From contig NZ_LIPT01000012.1 in the NCBI RefSeq assembly GCF_001418225.1, positions 1-64,000 of the forward strand: a DNA stretch of 64,000 nt, in the 5' to 3' direction. The notes under the pieces are model-generated. The model ran no database searches. It saw nothing but the letters and a program-made list of their open reading frames with translations, and had not been told where the DNA came from. This DNA is from Pannonibacter indicus. GTDB lineage: Bacteria > Pseudomonadota > Alphaproteobacteria > Rhizobiales > Stappiaceae. The translations under genes were made by a program, and so were the position numbers. Shown piece after piece: positions 16,301 to 25,040 of this stretch (positions within the stretch are counted from its first letter, which is position 1; the number at the start of each line of letters is the position of its first letter).

Positions 16301-16637
16301 CACCAAGCGCGGCACGACAGCACGATAGGGCAGGGGCGGCGGCAAAGTCCAGCACCCGGGCCTTCACGATGCCGTGGACCGGATTTTGCCAGCCGGCGTC
16401 CTCGTTCCGGAAATGCCGGGGCGCTGGCGGGCAGGGTCCCTGAGATTGATGACAAGGCAGGCATTCTGCTCTTTCGTCATGCGGGCCTGTTCCGGCCATC
16501 TGCAAGCGATTGATTTCTATAGATCCTCTGACTAGGCCGAGGATGATGATGGAAAGGCCGCAGATCTGTCATCGCGTCAAGGCGCCCGGCGGGCCGGGCA
16601 CCTTCTGTTCGCAAGAGGATGGTTAATCAACCGTTAA
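16301..16637. other. Intergenic region without a convincing gene
   Basis: Frames here are antisense or short and lack family similarity. The stretch carries the dispersed 33-bp repeat at 16494-16526 and probably the promoter of the His/Met-rich gene. Nothing else is recognised. Confidence 0.5.
16494..16526. repeat. Dispersed 33-bp repeat, copy 1
   Basis: GGCCATCTGCAAGCGATTGA and the following TTTCTATAGATCC match 48256-48288 at 30 of 33 positions; looser similarity continues into GAGGA-rich sequence on the right, and GTTCCGG precedes both. Both copies are intergenic. Confidence 0.55.
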
Positions 16638-17678
16638 TCAGCGGATCTCGGTCACCGGCCGCGGCGTTGCTGCCGTTTCGGCCGGAAGGATCGGGACCGT
16701 TATCACCGGCTGCTTGCCGGTCAGGCTGTCGAGGAAGGCGACGAGCTGCGCCGTTTCTTCCGGCTTCAGCGCTTCGCCGAGCTGGCTTTCGGCCATGATC
16801 TCGACGGCCACCGAAAGATCCCAGACCTTGCCCGAATGGAAGTAGGGCGCGGTCAGGGCAATGTTGCGCAGCGGCGATGCGCGGAAGACATATTCATCGC
16901 CCACCGTCTCGGTCACGGCAAAGCGGCCCTTGTCGCCGGGAGGCAGGATTTCCGAACCCGGCTTCTCGATCAGGCCGAAGGGATAGTAGCCGTGTCCGCC
17001 CACATTGACGCCCGAATGGCAGGCGGAGCAGCCCTTGTCGATGAAGAGCTGCAGCCCGGCTTTGGCTTCCTGCGTCAGGGCGTTGTCATCGCCGTTCAGC
17101 CAGGCATCAAAGGGGGCAGGGGTGATCAGCGTCGCTTCAAAGGCCTCGATGGCCTTGGCCATATTGTCGAAGCTGACAGCATCGCCGTCGCCGGGGAAGG
17201 CAGCCTTGAACTGGCTGACATAGGCAGGCATGGAATTCAGCGTCGCCACCACCTGATCGGGGGTGTTGGCCATTTCGACACCGGCCTGGATCGGCCCCTT
17301 GGCCTGTGCGGCCAGGTCTTCCGCGCGGCCATCCCAGAACTGGGCCTCGTTGAGCACCGCATTCAGCACGGTGGGGGAGTTGCGCGGGCCCTTCTGCCAG
17401 CCGTGGCCGACCGAGGTCTCCATGTTGTCATCGCCGCCCGTTGCCAGATTGTGGCAGGAGTAGCAGGAAAAGACGCCCGAGGCCGACAGGCGCGGATCAA
17501 AGAACAGCGCCTTGCCGAGTTCGATCTTCTCCGGCGTGACGATATTGTCCTTCAGCGCCGGAATGGTGGAGGGCAGGGGCTTGAAGATTTCCAGTGCCGT
17601 CTGCCGCAGGTCATCGGCATGAGCAGCGCCGGACAGCAGCGCCATGGCGAGCATGGCGGCGGGTAAACTACGCGTCAT
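16638..17678 (-). CDS. Di-heme cytochrome c peroxidase, MauG/CcpA family
   Basis: The 346-residue periplasmic protein has a signal peptide (residues 1-21, ending AHA) and two haem-attachment sites: CYSCH at residues 72-76 and CSACH at about 218-222. The sequence GKALFFDPRLSASG before haem 1 and FDGWL/FHSGKVWDLSVAVEIM near the C-terminus are typical of bacterial cytochrome c peroxidases, which reduce hydrogen peroxide with electrons from a c-type cytochrome. The segment between the haems contains ETSVGHGWQKGPRNSPTVLN and QFWDGRAEDLAAQAKGPI, also family features. Transcription is alone; its 5' flank holds no obvious regulator. Confidence 0.92.
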   Translation of the reverse strand: MTRSLPAAMLAMALLSGAAHADDLRQTALEIFKPLPSTIPALKDNIVTPEKIELGKALFFDPRLSASGVFSCYSCHNLATGGDDNMETSVGHGWQKGPRNSPTVLNAVLNEAQFWDGRAEDLAAQAKGPIQAGVEMANTPDQVVATLNSMPAYVSQFKAAFPGDGDAVSFDNMAKAIEAFEATLITPAPFDAWLNGDDNALTQEAKAGLQLFIDKGCSACHSGVNVGGHGYYPFGLIEKPGSEILPPGDKGRFAVTETVGDEYVFRASPLRNIALTAPYFHSGKVWDLSVAVEIMAESQLGEALKPEETAQLVAFLDSLTGKQPVITVPILPAETAATPRPVTEIR

Positions 17679-17783
17679 CGTTATTCTCCGCAGTTTGGAA
17701 CCCCTCCAGAAACAAGCTACGTTGACGCCACGCAGTCCTGTTTGACCTCGGTCAATTCTGGAGCGATTCCAAACCGCTTTCCC

Positions 17784-18137
17784 TCACCGCGCGCCTTCGC
17801 CCCGGATCAGCGACTGGGCGGTGTAGACGAGAATGGCCGCGCCGGCGGCGCCGAGCACGGCAACGCCGAGCAGGACGATGATATCCACCGGGCCACCCAT
17901 GTCGCGCAGGTGCGAGTGGGTGACGCTGAGCACGAACCAGACCGCCGCCACCGCGCCGAAGGGCATGGAAACCTGTGCCCAGAGGAACTTGCGCATGGAG
18001 AGCGCCCGGTCCCGGATCAGCACATAGAGATAGGCGGCGGTGATGAGGCCGGCCACGATGACCATCACCCAGAACAGGCCGCGGCCGAAGATTTCCTCGA
18101 AAACGGCAATGAGGGTTTCAAACGTCAGTTCCTTCAT
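17784..18137 (-). CDS. DUF5368-like small membrane protein
   Basis: The 117-residue protein has three membrane segments (FWVMVIVAGLITAAYLYVLI, SMPFGAVAAVWFVLSVTHSH, DIIVLLGVAVLGAAGAAILV) and begins MKELTFETLIAVFEEIFGRG. It matches my recollection of DUF5368 proteins found in alphaproteobacteria next to sulfide-oxidation flavoproteins. It is 13 bases downstream of the SQR-like gene and surely co-transcribed. A role as membrane anchor or electron-transfer partner for that flavoprotein is inference only. Confidence 0.7.
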   Translation of the reverse strand: MKELTFETLIAVFEEIFGRGLFWVMVIVAGLITAAYLYVLIRDRALSMRKFLWAQVSMPFGAVAAVWFVLSVTHSHLRDMGGPVDIIVLLGVAVLGAAGAAILVYTAQSLIRGEGAR

Positions 18138-18150
18138 GATGTCTCCTCCC

Positions 18151-19497
18151 TCAGGCCTTGCCGCGCAGCATGGCGTTATAGGTTGCCTTCAGCGCCACTT
18201 CCTTCATCAGCCAGCTGATCCACAGCTCCTCCAGCGGCGCGATGAGGCCGGGGAAGGAGGGGACGAGGTTGTTGTGGTAATCAAACTCCACCAGCATGGC
18301 CCGGCCAACACGGGTGATCAGCGGGCAGGAGGTGTAGCCGTCATAGATGGCGGTGCCTTCCTGGCCGGAGATGGCGGCCACCAGATGGTCCTCCACCACG
18401 GGTGTCTGCCACTTTACCGAAGCCGCCGTCTTGCCCTTCGGCACGCCGGCCACGTCACCAAGGGCGAAGATCTCGGGAAAACGCAGGTGGCGCAGGGTTT
18501 TCTGGTCGCATTCCACCCAGCCCTGATCCGTCCATTTGTCCGCCCAGGACAGGCCGGAGGAGCGGATGAACTGCGGTGCCCGCTGCGGCGGGATCACATG
18601 CAGGTAGTCATAGGGCAGCTCCTGCTGCAAGGTCACGTCCGTGCCCGCCGCCGGGTCTTTCGAGGTTACGGCAAAGGTGGCGAGCTTGCGGGCAGGGTCC
18701 ACTGCCTTCAGCACATGGCTGTAATGGGTCTTGATGCCCCGCTCGCCAAAGAGCATGCGCACCTTTTCCGAGACGATGGGCACGGAGAAAAGCGCGTTGT
18801 TATGGGCGGCATAGTGGATTTCATATTTGCTGCGGCCCGCACCGCGGCTGGCGATGTCGTCGATCAGGAACGTGTGCTTCAGCGGTGCGCCTGCGCATTT
18901 CATTTCCGTCGCCGGGCGGGTGAAGAGGCCGATGCCGCCCTTTTCAGTGAAGGCGGAGGCGGCTGCCCAGGTGCGCGCCGCATAGTCCGGCCCGGCATAA
19001 AGCGCGCCGATGCCGTCCTTGCCGACCAGATCCAGCGAAAAGCCCTCGATGGCGTCGTGATCCAGCATGAGGCCGGGGGCGAGCACGAGGAAGTCATAGG
19101 CAACCGTCTGCCCGCCGGTGGTGGAGACCACCTTCGACAGCGGATCAACGGCAGCGGCCGTGTCGGTGATCAGGGTGATGCCCTTCGGCAGCCAGTCGCT
19201 GGTGCGCGACAGGGTGTAGGAGGCGGGTTTCAGCCCGGCGGCGACGAGCGACAGGCCCGGCTGGTAGATGTGCTCGGCGCGGGCATCGATGAGGGTGATG
19301 CTGGCGCCGTTCAGCCGCTCCACCAGCCGGTTGGCGAGGGCCGTGCCCGCAGCCCCTGCGCCGATGATGACGATGCGGGCCTTGGTGCTGACCGGCTGTG
19401 CCTTGCCGGGCACTGCCAGAACGGCCGTGGCCCCCGCGGCACCCGCCAGCCCCATGAAGCTGCGGCGGCTCAGTGTGAAATGCTTGTTTTTGCTCAT
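18151..19497 (-). CDS. Tat-exported flavoprotein of the sulfide:quinone oxidoreductase family
   Basis: The 448-residue protein begins with a twin-arginine signal (SRRSFMGLAGAAGATAVLAV), unusual for SQR, which is normally unsignalled on the membrane. The FAD-binding motif IVIIGAGAAGTALANRLVER follows. Two cysteines characteristic of SQR are visible in MKCAGAPLKHTF and GYTSCPLIT, together with FALGDVAGVPKGKTAASVKW, the second FAD/C-terminal domain motif. It would oxidise sulfide or a related sulfur compound in the periplasm and pass electrons to quinone; flavocytochrome c (SoxF/FccB-like) activity is an alternative. It forms an operon with the DUF5368 membrane protein. Confidence 0.8.
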   Translation of the reverse strand: MSKNKHFTLSRRSFMGLAGAAGATAVLAVPGKAQPVSTKARIVIIGAGAAGTALANRLVERLNGASITLIDARAEHIYQPGLSLVAAGLKPASYTLSRTSDWLPKGITLITDTAAAVDPLSKVVSTTGGQTVAYDFLVLAPGLMLDHDAIEGFSLDLVGKDGIGALYAGPDYAARTWAAASAFTEKGGIGLFTRPATEMKCAGAPLKHTFLIDDIASRGAGRSKYEIHYAAHNNALFSVPIVSEKVRMLFGERGIKTHYSHVLKAVDPARKLATFAVTSKDPAAGTDVTLQQELPYDYLHVIPPQRAPQFIRSSGLSWADKWTDQGWVECDQKTLRHLRFPEIFALGDVAGVPKGKTAASVKWQTPVVEDHLVAAISGQEGTAIYDGYTSCPLITRVGRAMLVEFDYHNNLVPSFPGLIAPLEELWISWLMKEVALKATYNAMLRGKA

Positions 19498-19597
19498 GTT
19501 CCCCCCTTTTCACCAAGGCGTCTGAGATGCAGGCGCATCACGCCTTGAAAATGCCCATACGCCGCACGGGCTTGTTCAGTCCGGACTTCCGCCCGGT

Positions 19598-19633
19598 ATG
19601 AACCTCACTATGAACCTCACTATGAACCTCACT
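19598..19633. repeat. Three perfect tandem copies of a 12-bp unit at the 3' end of tehA
   Basis: ATGAACCTCACT is repeated at 19598-19609, 19610-19621 and 19622-19633. The tehA stop codon (complement of 19629-19631) lies in the third unit. In minus orientation the unit would encode SEVH repeats, so contraction or expansion just past the stop would be harmless. Confidence 0.9.
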
Positions 19634-20606
19634 CAGGCACGCAGATGGTGCCGCTTCTGATTGCCCCTGCCGTCCTCCAGACAAGGCCAATGACCACCAT
19701 GGTGAGCAGGGCCAGAAGCCCGGCACCGATGACTTTATGAGCCAGCGAAGCAACTGCGCCTGCATAGCCGAAGCTGGCAATCGCAAGGGCGGCCAGCGGA
19801 AAGGAAAGCGCCCACCAGGACAGGGCAAAGGGCATGTTGCGCAGCCTGCCGGCCTGCGTGGCGACCACCAGCGCAAAGACATAGGCTGAGCTCAGCAGGA
19901 AGTGGCCGAAATGGCCCGGCTCACCCGTCAGCCGCAGCCAGGCGGTGAAGGCAACGGCGGGCGGCGCGACGAGGATCATCAGCGTCGGCACCATCTTGCC
20001 GGGCAGGGGATCGTGGAACATCAGCCGGTTCATCACCAGCGTCAGCAGCACGATCCAGAAGATCAGCCCGCCGGAAAAGAACAGCCAGGACAGTTCCATG
20101 TAGCCAAGCCGGGCTCCGGCCAGCGGCACCACCACATTGCCCACCGCCGGGATGAACCAGGCGGGCGTCAGGGTCTGGTGCTGGAAGGGGCGGTGGCCGA
20201 TCCAGGCGGAGACGACCGACAGCGCCAGCACGCCCTGCAGGGCCGTGGCGGGCAGCCAGATGGCCGTGGCGATGAGGGGGGCCGGCTCGGCCAGGGCAGC
20301 GGCGAGCAGCAGCAGCGAGATGGGAATGGCCGGAAAGAAGGCGATGCGCACCGGGTGGCGCCATTCGGCGGCCACATCGGCGCTATGGCGCAGCAGCTTT
20401 GCCCCTTAAAACAGGCTGACAACCGCAAGCCCGGCAATGGACAGCGCCAGCAGCGCGCCGGAAACCTGATGCGGCCAGCCAAAGGCCGTCTCTGCGGCAC
20501 GCCAGGCCAGCGTCAGGCCCATCATGCCCATGCCCGTGGCGAAAAAGGTGATGGGAAAATGCTCCAGCCGTGAATGCTTCACGCCGGCAACGGCAGTCTC
20601 GTCCAT
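19629..20606 (-). pseudogene. tehA: TehA/SLAC1-family anion channel gene with an in-frame nonsense codon
   Basis: Start is at the ATG complementary to 20604-20606. The frame encodes HSRLEHFPITFFATGMGMMG, the conserved N-terminus of the TehA/SLAC1 (tellurite resistance/C4-dicarboxylate) family, through codon 66 (GLAVVSLF), then meets TAA at 20408-20406 and continues in the same frame with GAKLLRHSADVAAEWRHPVR and the remaining nine or so membrane helices to 19629. The family normally has an aromatic residue here, so TAC or TAT to TAA is the simplest change. Without readthrough only two helices are made; an internal start could make the 248-residue remainder, but that would lack helix 1-2. A sequencing error is possible. 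Confidence 0.8.
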
Positions 20607-20722
20607 ATCAGGCCCCTCTGTGCACAGGGCAGCCACGTGGAGGCGTCCCGATGCGAGGGATGATATTTTCAAATCTTCGAAACTAATTCAAGTCAGGTAA
20701 ACTGCGAAGGTTTGCCGCAGGG

Positions 20723-21256
20723 CTAGAATTCAAGGGGCAGGACGATATCGAGATCCTGACTGCCGGCGGCTGGGTCCCACGGGGCCGTGCGGTAGAACTC
20801 GTAGCCGCCGTTGCTGTCGGGTGCGAAGGCTTCGCCGGTCTGGTTGATCCAGTCGATGCTGATCCAGGCATAGGCGGCCAGAACGAGGTCATAGCTCCCG
20901 GTGTGGCGGATGTTGACGTAGCGCCCTTCCGGAAAGACATGCGGGTAAAGGCCGGTGCCGGACCAGTCCTGCCCCGTGCCGATCACCGCGCAGTCATGCC
21001 GGTAAAGGCCGGGGGGCGTGATCATGGGGGAGTCGAAAAAGATGCTGACGGGCTGCAGGTCCTCGCGGAACAGCCCCTTGTCCTGCAGATAGGCCTTGAA
21101 CTGCTGCCAATGCTCCTGAAACTGCGGCATGGGGCCATGAAACCGCATGGCCAGCAGCCTGACCGGCTGGCGCCGCTGGGTCACCACAGGCACGGCAGGC
21201 GGAGCAGCTATGCCCGAGGCCGCCGGCAGCAGCTCCGGCACGCTGACGGCGGACAA
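20723..21256 (-). pseudogene. GyrI-like effector-binding domain protein, probably 5'-truncated
   Basis: The recognisable domain covers about residues 30-177 (RRQPVRLLAMRFHGPMPQFQ, FFDSPMITPPGLYRHDCAVI, PEGRYVNIRHTGSYDLVLAA), the SHS2-type small-molecule binding fold found in GyrI/SbmC and behind AraC-type HTHs. The only start codons upstream fall in sequence that belongs, on the other strand, to an autotransporter fragment, so the true N-terminus (possibly an AraC HTH) appears to be lost. The domain itself ends normally at 20723 with DLDIVLPLEF. It could still be translated from an internal site; I see no strong ribosome binding site. Confidence 0.5.
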
Positions 21257-21667
21257 CGGGCTGGTGTTCGGCGATGTGCCTGCAGGCTACGAACTGACCA
21301 TCTCGACTGCAATATCAGGGGAAGTGAATCTCCTCGCCGATTACTCCGCCTCCACCACCTGCACCATCCTGAGTGGTTCCTGCGTGCCGGGCAGCTTCGA
21401 TCCGCTGGTCAGCACCAACTTTGCCTTCCTTGACGCCGCGCTCAGCTATTCGGCGGCGGATGTGCTGCTGACGCTGACCATGGTTCTGGCCGGTGCAACC
21501 CGTTCGCCATCCGTGGCCGGGCGCTGGACCGCGATGCGCTGCTGATCGGCACGGGCGTTTCGATGACGATGACGGAAAAACTGGACCTCACGCTCGCCTA
21601 TCAGGGCGAACTGGCGGCCAAGGCCAGTGACAACAGCGTCAAGGGCAGCTTCCGCCTGAGGTTCTGA
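21235..21667 (+). pseudogene. Autotransporter remnant: passenger end joined to last barrel strands, frameshifted
   Basis: One frame reads TLTADNGLVFGDVPAGYELT through DYSASTTCTILSGSCVPGSF and AALSYSAADVLLTLTMVLAG, a C-terminal passenger segment of a type V autotransporter. Near 21497 similarity shifts frame and continues AIRGRALDRDALLIGTGVSM then EKLDLTLAYQGELAAKASDN, ending VKGSFRLRF and TGA at 21665-21667; the terminal phenylalanine is typical of the last barrel strand. The bulk of the barrel (about 200 residues) is missing between the two parts. No start codon or signal peptide remains. Confidence 0.6.
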
Positions 21668-21671
21668 GCCC

Positions 21672-21885
21672 CGCGCCCCCAGCGCAGGAAGGGCAGAACG
21701 TAATAGACCGCAAGGCACAGCACCAGCAGCCGCCATTTCAGCGTGCGGAACTTGCCCTTGACCGCCTGCGGAATGACGCGGCTGCCATTTGCGGCGGGCA
21801 GGCCCTGCGGCCGGGGCGGCCTTGCAGCGCTTGGTTTTCCGGTGACTGGCTTACCTGTGAGGGGCGGAATGATCTGACAGGTCAT
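21672..21885 (-). pseudogene. ccoG: N-terminal stub of ccoG (FixG/RdxA, cbb3 oxidase assembly ferredoxin)
   Basis: From the ATG complementary to 21883-21885 the frame reads through RVIPQAVKGKFRTLKWRLLV and YYVLPFLRWGRG, the conserved first membrane helix of CcoG, then loses similarity just where the autotransporter remnant ends. The ferredoxin cysteine clusters and remaining helices are gone. The start overlaps the DUF2249 stop by ATGA, so the two were an operon. CcoG is a Cu(II) reductase for cytochrome cbb3 assembly; this copy cannot function, and a complete one may exist elsewhere. Confidence 0.7.
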
Positions 21886-22127
21886 GGCCTGCCGATCCGC
21901 ACCCGCCAGATCTGTGGGCCGCTTTCCAGAATGTCCCAGGTGAAGCCCGCGACGGACCGCTGGGCGAACTGCGCCTTGAGGGGCGAGGGGTCGCGGTCGT
22001 TGACGAGATCGAAGAAGCCGCCGGGCTGCAGGGCGTCGAAGGTTTCGCACACAAGCGCACGGCGGATGACGCAGGGCAGGCCGCAGACATCGATGGCGGG
22101 GATGGTCTCGGACTGCGGAACGGTCAT
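21882..22127 (-). CDS. DUF2249 domain protein
   Basis: The 81-residue product begins at the ATG complementary to 22125-22127 and has the DUF2249 (SirA/TusA-like fold) pattern: IPAIDVCGLPCVIRRALVCE, FDALQPGGFFDLVNDRDPSP, and a WDILESGPQIWRVRIGRP end. These small proteins accompany denitrification, nitrite reductase and hemerythrin genes; a redox- or NO-related role is likely but no reaction is known to me. It is upstream of the broken ccoG and divergent from nnrS, with which it shares a promoter region of about 110 bases. Confidence 0.75.
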   Translation of the reverse strand: MTVPQSETIPAIDVCGLPCVIRRALVCETFDALQPGGFFDLVNDRDPSPLKAQFAQRSVAGFTWDILESGPQIWRVRIGRP

Positions 22128-22240
22128 GCGGGCCTCCGGACATTGTCTTGCAGGATCAGGCAGATCCTGACAGGGCCGGGGGGCTGCTTCTTTGTGCGGG
22201 CACAAACTCGGGAGGCGCAGGCGCCGCTAATGTCCGGCGC

Positions 22241-23419
22241 ATGTCCCGTAACGTTGCACCGGCTTCTCCCGGACTCACGCCCGCTTCTGCACCCCTGCTG
22301 CCGTGCCAGCCGCTGTTCCTGCTGGCCGGCCTCTGGGCGGCGCTCGTGCCGCTGGTCTGGCTGCTTCCGGCCGGATGGCTGCCGGAGCGCGGCATCTGGC
22401 ATGCGCGCGAGCTTCTTCTGGGCATGGCAGGGGCAGCGGCCGGCGGCTATCTGCTGACGTCTCTGCCCGCCTGGACACAGGGGCAGCTTGCCCCGCTCCG
22501 CGTGACGGCGGGCGCCGTGCTTCTGTGGGGCCTGGCGCGGGGTGCGGCGGGCCTGGAGCTGATGGCCGTGCTGCCTGCAGGCGGCAGGATCACGGGCCTT
22601 GCCAATGCCCTGTATTTTCTGTTCGTGGCCATGGTTGTGGCGGTGCCGCTGGCCCGTACCGGAGTGGCGGGCCGGGGCTGGCTTACGGCGGGGCTGATGC
22701 TGGCGGCTGCGGCAGGTGCGGGCCTGTCCGGTTTCGGGTACGGGCCTGCCGCCGCCCTGCTGCTGCCCTTCACCCTGCTGCTGGCCCATGTGGGCGGCAG
22801 GGCGGTGCCTGCCTTCACGGGCGTCTGGCTGTCGCGGATTTCCGCCGCCGCTGCCCCGCCTCAGCTCCTCGCCCCGGTTCCCCTGCTGCCGGTCATTGCC
22901 GCTGCTGGCCTGCTCGAATGGTCCGGCCGGCTGGTGGCGGCCGGCTGGCTGTGGCTCGCCGCGGCCGGGCTCGTACTGGTGCGCCTGCCGTCCTGGAAGA
23001 CCTTCAGAACCTTCCGCTATCCGGCGCTCTTCTGGCTGCACATTGCCTATGCCTGGCTCCCGGCCGCCTGCCTGCTTCAGGCTCTGGCACTCTGGCGGCC
23101 GGACCTGATTGATCCGGCTTCCGCCCGTCATGCCCTGACGATGGGCGCCATGGGCGGCATGATGATGACGGTGATGCTGCGTCCGGCGATGCGGCGGCAT
23201 GACCGGCGCCTGCTCATGACACCGCTGATGACCGCCGCCCTGATGCTGGTGCAGATCTCGGCGCTGCTGCGTGTCCTGGCTGCGGGCATCGCATTTGACG
23301 GGGCGGTGAAAGCGGCCGCGCTCGCCTGGGTCCTCGCCTGGGCCTGTTTCACCTGCGCCTTCTGGCCCGCCGTCTCCGGCCCCGTCCCCCGCCCGGCCTT
23401 CAGCGCGCGGCTGGAGTGA
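22241..23419 (+). CDS. nnrS: NnrS family protein
   Basis: The 392-residue protein is almost entirely membrane-embedded (about twelve helices). NnrS features include QPLFLLAGLWAALVPLVWLL at the start, WHARELLLGMAGAAAGGYLL with the conserved histidine, LAHVGGRAVPAFTGVWL, and ARHALTMGAMGGMMMTVMLR with the family's second conserved histidine region. NnrS is a haem- and copper-containing inner-membrane protein linked to nitric oxide stress and denitrification. The ATG at 22241 was chosen because the upstream extension is hydrophilic; its 3' end overlaps the convergent kinase gene by 20 bases. Confidence 0.88.
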   Translation: MSRNVAPASPGLTPASAPLLPCQPLFLLAGLWAALVPLVWLLPAGWLPERGIWHARELLLGMAGAAAGGYLLTSLPAWTQGQLAPLRVTAGAVLLWGLARGAAGLELMAVLPAGGRITGLANALYFLFVAMVVAVPLARTGVAGRGWLTAGLMLAAAAGAGLSGFGYGPAAALLLPFTLLLAHVGGRAVPAFTGVWLSRISAAAAPPQLLAPVPLLPVIAAAGLLEWSGRLVAAGWLWLAAAGLVLVRLPSWKTFRTFRYPALFWLHIAYAWLPAACLLQALALWRPDLIDPASARHALTMGAMGGMMMTVMLRPAMRRHDRRLLMTPLMTAALMLVQISALLRVLAAGIAFDGAVKAAALAWVLAWACFTCAFWPAVSGPVPRPAFSARLE

Positions 23420-25040
23420 AGCTGGAAGAGGCTGCGCTGGTTCCGTCAGGTTGCTGCAGCATGATCGCGGTGAGTTCTGCGCGGTGGCGCATCATGGTGG
23501 TGTGGAGGGCCTTGTCGCGGTGGAGCGCGGCGGCGGCTTCCGCCTGCGGCGTGAAGATCCGCATGGCAAAGCGCATCGCCTCTCCCGCTGCATGGACAGA
23601 CGGGAAGGCCCCGGCGGCGACGGCGGCATGCAGGGCGGTGCCGAGCAGCACCGCATCGCAGTTCGCCGGAACATGCACGCTTGCGCCCGTGGCATCGGCA
23701 TGGAGCTGGGCCAGCAGCGCGTGCCCGGCAAAGCCACCGCCGAGCAGAAGCCGCTCCGGCCTGCCTGCGCCGGCGGGCTGATGGTCGAGAATATGGCTGA
23801 TGCCGCAGGCCAGCGCGACGCAGCTGCGCCAGTAAAGCCGCAGCAGGCCCTCTTCCGAGGAGTCCAGATCCAGGCCGGCGAGGCTGGCCGTCAGGCGCGG
23901 ATCGGAGACGGGCGAGCGGGTGCCATGGATATCCGGCAGCACGGTGATGGGCAGGCCGAAATCCCTGCCTTCGCTTTGCAGCCGTGTGCCGATGGCATCC
24001 AGTATGGCCCGGTGCCGCGCCTGCGAGGGTTCGCCGCCGCCGGGATGTGTTTTCAGCACATGGTCGAGAAAGGCGCCGGAGGCGGACTGTCCCGCTTCCA
24101 GCAGATACAGCCCCGGAATGGCCGCACCTTCGAAGCCGCCCCAGCAGCCGGGGCCGGAAACGGGCGCCTGCGTCAGCCGGATGATACAGCTGGATGTGCC
24201 TGCGATGAAGGCCGCCTCCTGCGCAAGGGGCACTGGCTCGCGCTCCCCGGCGGCAAAGAGGCCGAGCGCCCCGGCATAGGCATCGATCAGCCCCGGTGCC
24301 ACGAGGCAGGCGGTGGTGAGCCCGAGGGCGTCCGCCGCCTCCGCCGAGAGATGGCCCACCGGCTGGTGGATGGGATGGGACTGCCGCGGCAGGCCTGCGC
24401 GCTCCATCAGATCCTCAAGGCCCGCCTTTTTGAGAAACCCGAGCGGCGGCGCACCGGGTGTTTCCGCCGTGTAGCCCCATTTGGAGGCCATGGGCGAATG
24501 GCTGCGGGCGCTGGCGCCTGTGGCCCGCCAGGTCAGGTAGTCGGCAAGATCGAAGATGAGACCGGCCTTGCGCCAGATCTCCGGCATATGCCGCTTCAGC
24601 CAGAGCAGCTTGGGGATCTGCATTTCCACCGAAAGCCTGCCGCCGAAACGGGCCAGCAGCGGATCGTCGATGGCGTTGCACTGGTCCGTTTCCGCGATGG
24701 CACGGTGGTCCATCCACAGAATGGTGTCGCGGGTGGCAGCGCCCGTGGTGGAGATGGAAAGCGGCTGGCCCTGTGTGTCCCGAACCACCAGCGAACAGGT
24801 GGCGTCAAAGCCGATGGCGAGAATGTCTGCGCCCGCAAGACCGGCCTCGTTCAGGGCGGCGCGGACCGCATGGCAGACGGCGGACCAGATCTCCCCGCTG
24901 TCCTGTTCCATGTGCCGGGCCTGGGGTGTGTGCAGCGACACCGGCACAACGCAGCGGGCGAGTTGCTGGCCGCGAAGATCGAACACACCGGCACGCGCGC
25001 TTCCCGTGCCAACGTCCACGGCCAAGATGTGGTCAGGCAT
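23400..25040 (-). CDS. FGGY-family carbohydrate kinase (ribulokinase-like)
   Basis: The 546-residue enzyme has the FGGY sugar kinase layout. The N-terminal ATP-binding motif is ILAVDVGTGSARAGVFDLRG, the substrate region contains ILWMDHRAI (as in D-ribulokinases of the YgcE/FGGY_YpCarbK type) and the C-terminal domain has FIAGTSSC, GLYLLEAGQSASGAFLDHVL and LLLGGGFAGHALLAQLHADA. It probably phosphorylates a ketopentose or ketohexose made by the dehydrogenases upstream (for example D-xylulose, D-ribulose or D-fructose). It is the last gene of the polyol operon and overlaps the HAD gene by 8 bases. Confidence 0.88.
   Translation of the reverse strand: MPDHILAVDVGTGSARAGVFDLRGQQLARCVVPVSLHTPQARHMEQDSGEIWSAVCHAVRAALNEAGLAGADILAIGFDATCSLVVRDTQGQPLSISTTGAATRDTILWMDHRAIAETDQCNAIDDPLLARFGGRLSVEMQIPKLLWLKRHMPEIWRKAGLIFDLADYLTWRATGASARSHSPMASKWGYTAETPGAPPLGFLKKAGLEDLMERAGLPRQSHPIHQPVGHLSAEAADALGLTTACLVAPGLIDAYAGALGLFAAGEREPVPLAQEAAFIAGTSSCIIRLTQAPVSGPGCWGGFEGAAIPGLYLLEAGQSASGAFLDHVLKTHPGGGEPSQARHRAILDAIGTRLQSEGRDFGLPITVLPDIHGTRSPVSDPRLTASLAGLDLDSSEEGLLRLYWRSCVALACGISHILDHQPAGAGRPERLLLGGGFAGHALLAQLHADATGASVHVPANCDAVLLGTALHAAVAAGAFPSVHAAGEAMRFAMRIFTPQAEAAAALHRDKALHTTMMRHRAELTAIMLQQPDGTSAASSSFTPAAR

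Noticed and set aside
21601-22143. 180-codon minus-strand frame
   Set aside because: Its 3' half coincides with the ccoG stub in the same reading frame, but the 5' half is the shifted frame of the DUF2249 gene; reported separately as those two genes.
22143-22240. FNR/Dnr-type box before nnrS
   Set aside because: The NnrS/DUF2249 context made me look for TTGAT-N4-ATCAA, but no acceptable match was found.
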